The position numbers and the translations under genes were made by a program. Positions 53,388 through 62,300 of a stretch of DNA of 64,000 nt are shown in pieces (the first letter of the stretch is position 1; each line of letters opens with the position of its first letter). The notes below the pieces were generated by a model. The model did no database searches. It had not been told where the DNA came from and saw only the letters and a list, made by a program, of their open reading frames with translations. The DNA is from Marivirga lumbricoides (lineage in GTDB: Bacteria > Bacteroidota > Bacteroidia > Cytophagales > Cyclobacteriaceae). The DNA lies in contig NZ_BMEC01000014.1 in assembly GCF_014636295.1 (NCBI RefSeq), positions 104,635-168,634 on the forward strand, written 5' to 3'.

Positions 53388-54713
53388 TCAATCATCATAA
53401 GTAATGGTATAACCTCTGATTCCATGCTCATGGCTGTCCATTCCATCTTTTTCGTGTTGAGCTGATACCCTGATACCTATGGTATATTTTAAACCAAGAA
53501 AAATGGCCATTGCACAAATAAAGGAAGTAAGACCACATGCGGCAGCACCTAAAAATTGAGTCCCTAATGTATGGTCTGGATTTATACTAAAAAGCCCAAC
53601 AGCTAGCGTTCCCCACACTCCGCAGGTTAGGTGAACAGAAATTGCTCCCACTACATCATCCAACTTTAGTTTATCCAAAAGTACAACTGAGAAAACCACG
53701 AGGATTCCTGCAATGAAACCAACAAGAATTGCATAACCAGGGCCTATAACATCGGCTCCTGCAGTGATCCCTACTAAACCGGCCAAAATTCCGTTGAGCA
53801 CCATTCCCAAATCCAGTCTTTTGAACATAAAAAGTGCGGCTATCATTCCCCCGATTCCACCTGCACAAGCTGCTAAAGTGGTAGTAACTAATACAAAGGA
53901 GGTAACAGCAGGATCCGCTGAAAGCACTGACCCACCGTTGAAGCCAAACCAACCAAGCCACAATAAAAACACACCTATTACCGCTAAAGGAACTGAAGAG
54001 CCTGGCTTATCAACTACTTTTCCATTGATATACTTTCCAATCCGCGGACCTAGCACCATAACCCCTGCTAAGGCAGCCCAGCCCCCTACTGAATGTACTA
54101 AAGTTGAACCTGCAAAATCATGAAAACCTCTCATATCTAACCAGCCATACCCCCACTTCCAGCTACCAATAATAGGGTATACTATCCCAACAAAAATCAG
54201 GGTAAATATTAAATAAGCAGATAACTTGATCCGCTCAGCCACCGCCCCCGATACAATTGTGGCAGATGTTGCTGCAAACATTGCCTGGAAAAGAAAGTCT
54301 GTCCAGTAAGTATACTTTCCAGAAGCATACTCTATAGTGGTACCATTTTCAGGTAATGAGAGAAAAAAGCCCGCAAAACCGAATATACCTGTATCGCCAC
54401 CCTCAAAGCCAGGGTACATCAGATTGAATCCTACTACGAAATAAGTAAGAATTCCTATGATGGGTGTTAATGTGTTTTTAAAAAGAATGTTTACAGTATT
54501 CTTAGCCTGTCCAAAGCCAGCTTCAACTCCGGCAAAACCTAGATGCATAATGAACACCAGTGCTGTGGCTAACATCATCCAGACATTATTAGCTGTAAAA
54601 AGCCCTAAAGAAATTGCTTCTTGTTGTATAGCCTGATTAGCGTCAAGAAGTACAGTCCCATTAAATATAGCTTCTGAAACAAATGCTAAATTCTGAGTAA
54701 AAGTTAATTGCAT
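53388..54713 (-). CDS. amt: Ammonium transporter (Amt family)
   Basis: 441 residues, eleven membrane helices with an extracellular N-terminus. FAGSTLVHSVGG and DDVVGAISVHLTCGVWGTLAVG supply the twin pore histidines. GVEAGFGQAKNTVNILFKN and the GWFGFNGGS turn are further Amt landmarks. The cytosolic tail includes HEKDGMDSHEHGIRGY. No glnK/P-II gene is adjacent, which is unusual but seen in some Bacteroidota. It imports ammonium under nitrogen limitation. Confidence 0.94.
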   Translation of the reverse strand: MQLTFTQNLAFVSEAIFNGTVLLDANQAIQQEAISLGLFTANNVWMMLATALVFIMHLGFAGVEAGFGQAKNTVNILFKNTLTPIIGILTYFVVGFNLMYPGFEGGDTGIFGFAGFFLSLPENGTTIEYASGKYTYWTDFLFQAMFAATSATIVSGAVAERIKLSAYLIFTLIFVGIVYPIIGSWKWGYGWLDMRGFHDFAGSTLVHSVGGWAALAGVMVLGPRIGKYINGKVVDKPGSSVPLAVIGVFLLWLGWFGFNGGSVLSADPAVTSFVLVTTTLAACAGGIGGMIAALFMFKRLDLGMVLNGILAGLVGITAGADVIGPGYAILVGFIAGILVVFSVVLLDKLKLDDVVGAISVHLTCGVWGTLAVGLFSINPDHTLGTQFLGAAACGLTSFICAMAIFLGLKYTIGIRVSAQHEKDGMDSHEHGIRGYTITYDD

Positions 54714-55148
54714 AATGATTAATTAATTAATTAAGTGTAAAACGATAACAAAAACATTTTAACCCTAATTAACCTATTTTATCAACGATTTAAAATTTTT
54801 ACGTTCAATTTTTAACTTAATTTCTGACATTTAACATATTTGCCTGAAAAACAAATCAAAATAATAACCTAAACAACAAGTATTAAGATAGTAATTTGAT
54901 TGTGAACTTGGTTAGTCCTTAATAGAGACTATGTAAAAATTCTCAAAGTTAAAACTTGTAAAGACAAGGGAGTATTAAAGACTACATTCTAATCAAATGA
55001 TACTACTTCCACCAAGTCTGTAAAGTCAATCAAGGAGAGTTATCCTGTGAACACTTTTCAAAAAGAAATATCACAGATTGATATTCAGAATATTTTAAGG
55101 AGTTGAAATGATAAACAACAAAATACCGGAAGTCAATGTGTTGCTTGA
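54714..55148. other. Upstream region of amt and decayed IS sequence
   Basis: It starts with an (ATTA)n run next to the amt ATG, presumably the amt promoter area, and continues into about 250 bp without a sensible ORF. It runs directly into the IS1182-type transposase remnant and is likely decayed element sequence. Confidence 0.4.
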
Positions 55149-55385
55149 CAATTATATAATAAAGCGAGAGAAATGCTTTTGTCCAAGGGGGAAGTGAAAA
55201 AACGTAAAAACCATCCTGAAGATGTGAAAGCTGTATTCGGACAAATCAAATACAATAAAAAATTTAATAGACTCAACCTTCGAAGCCTCAAAAAAGTAGA
55301 GGTCGAATTGGGACTAATGGCTCTGGTACACAACCTAACTAAGATAGCTACCTATATGAATGCACTCTTTCTTATTTTGTCCTAA
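55149..55385 (+). pseudogene. IS1182-family transposase, C-terminal remnant
   Basis: Only the last 78 or so codons remain, with a TGA just upstream at 55146. The translation includes YNKAREMLLSKGEVKKRKNHPEDVKAVFGQIKYN..., then LRSLKKVEVELGLMALVHNLTKI. The DVEPVFGQIK/KVxxELGLxxxxHNL pattern, with its catalytic Glu region, is typical of the C-terminus of DDE transposases of the IS1182 family. The catalytic N-terminal part is missing, so it is inactive. A matching element end lies about 80 bp downstream. Confidence 0.75.
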
Positions 55386-55436
55386 GCGAAAAATTTAGGC
55401 AAGGATCTAAAAATCCATGATATATTAAACGGATAA

Positions 55437-55479
55437 AAAAAAAGCTGTCATAAAATTTTCTTTTGAGACAGCCTTTTTT
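55437..55479 (-). terminator. Terminator of the YceI gene, from an IS-end-like hairpin
   Basis: GCTGTC/GACAGC plus flanking A/T runs form a stem with one A-C mismatch and a 17-nt loop, ending 23 bp past the YceI stop. TTTTGAGACAGCC (55461-55473) is the same sequence as the right end of the 52962-53047 element and lies where the end of the remnant IS is expected. Confidence 0.7.
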
Positions 55480-55501
55480 GTTAAAGATCAAAATCAAAAA
55501 T

Positions 55502-56029
55502 TTATGCTTTTACAGCCTGAATATTTAAATGAAGTCTAACATCGTCACCTACTACAACTCCACCAGCTTCGGTTACCATACTCCAGGTTAAACCAAATTC
55601 TTTTCTGTTAATTTTGCCATTCACTTCAAAACCAGCTTTGTTCTGACCGTACCCATCTGTCATGGAACCACCATACTCCACATCAAGCGTAACAAACTTA
55701 GTAATATCTTTAATAGTCAAATCACCAACTAATTTAAAGTCATCCCCTTTTTTAGTTAATATCCCATTACTAAACTTAATGTGAGGAAACTTTTCTGCTG
55801 AAAAAAAATCGTCAGACTTCAAGTGAGCATCTCTATCTGCTACATTAGTACTGATACTGTTGATGTCCAATTGGAAAGAAGCAGAAGCCCCATCAAAGTT
55901 TTCACCATCTGATTCAATACTGCCCTCAAATTTATTAAACTGTCCGGTAACAGTTGAAATCACAAGGTGCTTCACTTTAAACTGTACTTCACTGTGTGTA
56001 GGGTCAATGTTCCATTTTGTAGTTGCCAT
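55502..56029 (-). CDS. YceI family lipocalin-like protein
   Basis: 175 residues. It opens with TKWNIDPTHSEVQFKVKHLVISTVTGQFNKFEGSIE and continues with GASASFQLDINSISTNVADRDAHLKSDDFFSAEKFPHIKF and LTIKDITKFVTLDVEYGG, all standard YceI motifs. The fold is a lipocalin-like barrel that binds polyisoprenoids. Most family members have a signal peptide; this one starts MATTKWNI with none, so it may be cytosolic. Confidence 0.93.
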   Translation of the reverse strand: MATTKWNIDPTHSEVQFKVKHLVISTVTGQFNKFEGSIESDGENFDGASASFQLDINSISTNVADRDAHLKSDDFFSAEKFPHIKFSNGILTKKGDDFKLVGDLTIKDITKFVTLDVEYGGSMTDGYGQNKAGFEVNGKINRKEFGLTWSMVTEAGGVVVGDDVRLHLNIQAVKA

Positions 56030-56339
56030 AATTCAAATTGATTAAATGTTTTAGAATTAAATTAAATGTATCAACATATAACGTACATACATGTAATTTG
56101 GTTTGTCATTTTAAGAAAATATTTATGCAATAAAAAACATTTCTAACCACTACATAAACAGTTCTAAATAGAGGAGCACTACAGCGTGTTCCTAATCCAT
56201 TCAATTATTGGCAGTAAAAAGTTTAATAATAACTAATTAAGGCAAGCCTAGAATGCATACTGTCATTCAATAACAATAGTAGTGGTAGTTAAAATAACCA
56301 ACTATTTATAATTTGAAGGTTCAAAAAGGCTGGCATAAA
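56030..56339. other. Gap between YceI and the giant adhesin gene
   Basis: These 310 bp hold the YceI promoter area (minus strand) and nothing else recognisable; no ORF and no strong hairpin apart from the adhesin terminator at its right. Confidence 0.45.
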
Positions 56340-56367
56340 AAAAGCTGAAGATCTCTCTTCAGCTTTT
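56340..56367 (-). terminator. Terminator of the giant adhesin gene
   Basis: A perfect 12-bp stem (AAAAGCTGAAGA/TCTTCAGCTTTT, loop TCTC) followed by T on the minus strand, 23 bp past the stop. Confidence 0.85.
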
Positions 56368-56390
56368 CACTTTTAAACTTTTCTTTATTC

Positions 56391-59300
56391 TTATCTTCTT
56401 GGCCTTCCTCTCAGAATTTCTACCCATCCATTTTGTACAGTGTTATCAACCGTTAGCTGGTAGAAATATATTCCGTCAGGTTGGTCCCCTCCGTCCCATA
56501 AATCTGAAGGCCTATAATTATCATTCTTGTAAACAATAGCTCCACTTCTGTTAGTCACAATCAGTTCAGCCCCATTATCAGGAAGATTAAGGATTTCAAA
56601 CACATCATTTTTACCATCATTGTTTGGCGTAAAGAGGTTCGGAATAAATGGGCTACGATCAAAATCAACCACCAAATTAGAAGTACCATCTTCACCAAAA
56701 ACTAATCTGTCGCCACTTAAACCACAACCAAATGAATCATAATATTCAATTTCATAAATCCCTGGTAATAAGTTATTGAATGTTAGCGTCTGACTGCTAT
56801 TAAATAGCTGAGGTTCATCTGGCAAAATATAATCGGACCTGTTATTTCCACCTAAAGGTTCCAAAAGGAATATCTGTGCCGAATAACTTAATGCACTTGT
56901 AGTCGACACTAGTCGTATACTAATAGCTCCATTTGCCTTATCCGGTCTGGTTGTTGGCATAGGGTTCATGTTTTCTCTATCCAACACTATGCCTGGCGCC
57001 AAATTAGGCTCAGGAACAAGCTCTACCTGAAGCTGATTAGTAGGAGCATCAATTGCTACTTCTTTAGTATTTGAAGTTATTGCTATATTTCCACAGTTCT
57101 GAGGTAATTGAGCTATTCTTACAAAATAATCTCCCGCAGTTACCTGCCCAAAGTTATTTACACCAATAATAAACCTTCTACTCTGCGGAATGGCATCTAA
57201 GATAAATGTTTCATCAGCTATTGTGCTATTACCAATGAATAGCTCTACAAATAGCGGAATAGTGGGATCTGCAATGATGTTACTTATCATTATGGAACCT
57301 GACTCACCAAAACATGCTACATCAACACCTTCTAATGTAAAATCAGGAACAATTGCACCACCATTGATCGGAATTATACCATCTGCAGAACAAGCCTGAT
57401 CATTTGTTACTGACCTGATTGTGTATCTATAGCTCGCACCCTTCTCAAAGTTAAACAAATCCTGACCGATGATGAAAACACTATCAGCTATCCCTGATGA
57501 AACCAGAGGTATGGTTTCTGAAGACGTATCGCCTACTTTATTAATCACCAGCTCATATGGTCCCGGAACACTTAATAGTGTTGCCTCGCTGAAAGCAATC
57601 TTTATTCCTTGTGGTTCATTTAAGCAATTGTTATCAGGTTCTATTTCTCTAACAGAAAGAAGCCTTACCTCATTAGGTGAAACGATAGAACCAATTTCAA
57701 AAGCTTTGGCACAACCAGCACTATCAATAACCACTAAATTTCGAACTGTTCTTGAAAGCCCACTTATGATTCTAGAATCATCTAGAGTTACCTGCTCATT
57801 ATCTACCAGATAGATGTAAGGAGCAACACCACCAGTAATCTCCGGAACCTTTATTTCACCAATTAACTCAGAAGAAGTACAACTTGCCTCTGTAACCAAT
57901 GTAATTGAGCCCGCCAAATTAATTTCACTACTTATAGTCCCGATGTTAACTGCAACAGAAATATTACATCCTGCAGCACCTACTGAATCACTTACTAAAA
58001 TATTATTTATTGCAGGTAAGCCAGTGATCGGATTACCAGAAGTGAATTTTTCCCAAGAAGTACCATTATCTATCGAGTAAAAAGCTGTGGACAATCCATC
58101 CAAGGTTAATACAACGGAACCAGTATTTGAACCGAAACACTTAACATCTACTGTATCAGAAACAGTAACAGTAAAAGAACCTGAATTTTGCACAATAATA
58201 TTTCCTCTATCCGGAATTTCACATGCCCCTGGATCAACCGTATTAACAAATTGCATTAAATAAGTCCCTATAGTTAATCCACTAAATATACCAGTAGTGT
58301 TTCTTCCAACTTCTACCCCACTCTGATTGATCAGTATGAATTCATAATTGCTAGGCAGGTTATTCAAACTTGCAGAAACCACCCCAAAAGGATTATTACA
58401 ATCAGGCTGTTGTACATTTATATCTACCGCACCCGGTGAGACCACCGCAGTATTATTTATTATTACCTGTTGATCCGGTAGAGAGCATCCATTTGCATTA
58501 TTATTAATAAACCTAATGAAATAATCTCCTTCATCTACTGTATTAAATATACCGTTAGTATTTACTGCTATCGGAGTGGCCGGGTTAGCCTGCTCATACA
58601 ACTCAAATGTAAATGAATCTGTAGTTCCATTTAAACTTACTGTAATGGTACCTGTTGAAACCTCACATGTTGGCTGAGTTATATCCAGATTAGATGTGAT
58701 ATTAAATTTGGTACCAATATTTACATTGAATGGAATTGTTGTACATGATTGATCAATATCTTCAAGGAAGACAGTGTAAGTTCCTGAAGTAAACTCATCT
58801 TCAATTTCCACAATTAGTCCTTTTCCCGGATTATCAATGGTATAAGACACATAATCCGTATCAGGTGCTCCTGCCGGTTTCACGCTTGCAACCAATTCAT
58901 CTGAATCGCTCACATTTCTCAACAGAAAGAATATTTTACCATCTTTTATACCAAAGCATGAAGCAGCTTCTGTTAATGCAGTTACTTTAAAATCGTTACA
59001 ATCAAAATCACAATCGGAAGGTTGTGTAATTGTAAATGATCGAACTACTGTACAACCCGCATCTTCAATTGTTATAGTATAGATGCCTGCTTCACTTAAA
59101 CCAGAGATATTTTGTGTACCAGCAGTAAAGCCACCCGGTCCAGTCCAATTAAAAGTAGTAGGACCAACTAAGCCGTTAAAAGTTAGTGAAATAGCTCCCT
59201 CAGGTGCACCGCAAGTTGTAATGTTCGTAATTGAAGGTGGATTAATAGTAAAGGATGCATCTTCGCTTACAACCTCACTAAGATTTATCTCACAATTAGT

Positions 59301-62300
59301 AACAACATCTCTAACAGTGATATCATAATTTCCTTGGCCCAAACCAGTGAAGGCAATTGGGTTATTTGTGCCATCCAGATTAAGGGAATCCGCTACCAAT
59401 GTTCCTCCGGCATCTCTTACAAAAATTTCATAGATATTAGATCCTACCTGAGTAACATCTACATTAATTACTCCGTCATTTGCTCCGCAAGTAGCTAAAT
59501 TACTGTTTGAAGTGGCTGCGATTGATTGTACTGGATCAATTGTGAATTGCTCAATTACAGTACATCCATTATCTGAAACAGTAACCTCATAGCTGCCAGG
59601 CGCTAAATTATTCTGGTCCTCATTAGCTTCATTAGTTGCATCAATTCCAGGGCCTGACCATAGGAAAGTTGCTGTAGCTGATGTAGGTGTAACTGTAATA
59701 TCAATTGAACCATCACTAACCCCACATTGCTGCTGATCAACCTCAGTACCTACCACTGTATAAGTAGCTGATTCTTGCAGCGTAAATAATGCAGTATCTA
59801 TACAGTTAGTAATATTATCAGTAACCTGTACTTTATAGGTACCTGCAGAAAGTCCGGAAATATCTTCTGTTGTCTCAAGGAAAGTCGCAGATCCGTTCAA
59901 TGTCCACATAAAAGAAAAGTTACCTGAATTATTACCTGTAACATCAATATCAATTGAACCATCTGAAGCTCCACAAGCTGAAGGATTGGTTATTGATTCG
60001 GATATTGATATAGATACCTCCTGAACAGCGAATGTGCCAGTCATGTCATACGTGCAAGCATCAAAGGTTCCCGTTACCGAAATTGAATCACCGTCAACAA
60101 AATTTCCACTAGGTAAAGTAATATCGATAGGATTACCAGTTCCGGCTAATACTGTACCAGAAGCAATTCCGTTTATTAACACCTCATAGTCAACACCTAA
60201 CTCGCTACCATCCAGGCTTACTATTAAATCATTTCCTGGACATATTTGAGTGGGATTTGAATTGGTCACATTCTGCCGAACAATATCATCTTTAGTTATA
60301 AGGTAAACTTCGTCCGAAAGGAATAAAGAACACGATCCAGAAGTAGCTCTTATAGATAAATCCACATTGGAAAAAGTAACATTTGGCAAAACAAATGCCA
60401 GCGAATCACCATCACCTGGTTTAATTAGTCCTGTTGCTGATGTAGATATAAATAGTTCATAATCTACACCTATTTCACTGTCATCAAGAATTAATATGAA
60501 TTGATCACCAGTACAAATCTCAACGGTACCTGCATTTTGGATGCTTTGATCAATTATTTCAATTACATTAAGAGTAATGTCTCCATTCATTAGTTCAGTA
60601 CAGACTCCGTTACTTCCCTGTACACTTACAACATCGCCATTACCAAATTCTGAACTAGGAACGCTAATACTTATACCAGCCCCTCCCGCTACACCTGACG
60701 CAACAGCACCAGTTGGAGAATCATTTACAAGCGCTTCATATGTAACACCAAGCTCACTACCCGTTAAGCTAACAGTTAAGTCAGTCCCTGAACAAATATT
60801 TAGAGCACTCGGAGTACCTACATCTTGAATTGCTATACCCGGAACTATATTCACAGTGAAAGTATTATTCATGGCTGTTACACAGCTACTTCCTATACTG
60901 CCTTCTACTGAAATAACATCACCATCTGCGAATAAACCTGATGCTAAAGTAATATTTAATGGACTTGCTCCTCCTACAGCTGTGGTAGCGGGTGTGGTAG
61001 GCGCTCCATTCACCAATACTTCATAGGTAACACCTGACTCACTACCATCTAGATTTACAAAAATGTCCTCCCCTGCGCATACATCAAATGGATCTAAATT
61101 GGTAACATTCTGTACTGCTATAGTTTCTACTGTTATTGTCACTACCTCCGTATCCTCAGGACAATTCGCTGTCGCTGCTACTGTATAGGTATATTCATAC
61201 GTTCCTACCGTTGCACCTGTAAAGTCTATGATCCCTGTGCCTATATTAGTATTATCTTCACCTGAGCCTGTACCGCCTGTCTTCGTCCACGTGCCTGCAT
61301 CAGCATCTGCTAACTGAGCATTTAAATCGAATGATGATGTTGTATTACAGATCGTGGTATCTGTACCAACTCCTGCATTTGGGGCTGGTGATACCGTTAA
61401 TGTCATTGTAGAAGTATCATTGACACAGCTCGCTGCCCCTATTCCTATTAATCGAAGAGTTACTGATCCATTAGTTGAATCTTGCGTACCAGGAGTATAA
61501 GTAGTTAATAATGTCCTTATGTCTCCAAATGCTCCATCTCCTCCGGCTGTCTCCCAACGAATGCTATCTACATTTGATGCTGTGGGTTGATCTGCAACTG
61601 CCAGGGAAGCAAAATCAAATATTTCATTTGAACATACCTCTGAATCAATACCTGCAAAGACAACTGGCCCCTGACTAATTGTAAATTCTACTGAATCAAC
61701 TGCAGGATCACAGCTACCTGCACCTGTTACTGTCAGGTATAATTTTGCTGTTCCATTAGCTATATCATCTGTACCAAAAGTATAAATAGGCTGCTCCACT
61801 GTTGCATCACTAAATGATCCATCTGATGAAGCTGTCGTCCACTGGATGCTGCCATTAGCTGCACTTGGAGCTGTTACTAAAGTGGACAGGTCTATTTGAG
61901 TGGCATCGCATAATGTGCTATCCGATCCAGCCTCGGCTAAAGGAGCAGGGGTAATTGTTAAGGTCATTTCAGAAGTATCGTTGACACAACTTGCTGCTCC
62001 TATTCCTATCAATCGAAGAGTTACTGAGCCATTTATTGAATCCTGTGTTCCAGGAGTATATGTTGTTAACAAAGTTCTTATATCTCCAAATGCTCCATCT
62101 CCTCCGGCTGTCTCCCAACGAATGCTATCTACATTAGATGCTGTGGGTTGATCTGCAACTGCCAGGGAAGCAAAATCAAATATTTCATTTGAACATATTT
62201 CAGAATCTATACCTGCAAAAACTACTGGTCCCTGACCTAATATAAACTCAACTGAATCCACTGCAGGATCACAGCTACCTGCTCCTGTTACAGTCAGGTA

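Noticed and set aside
55173-55385. Functional small gene
   Set aside because: The sequence is the C-terminal fragment of an IS1182-type transposase with no N-terminal catalytic part, so it was called a pseudogene.
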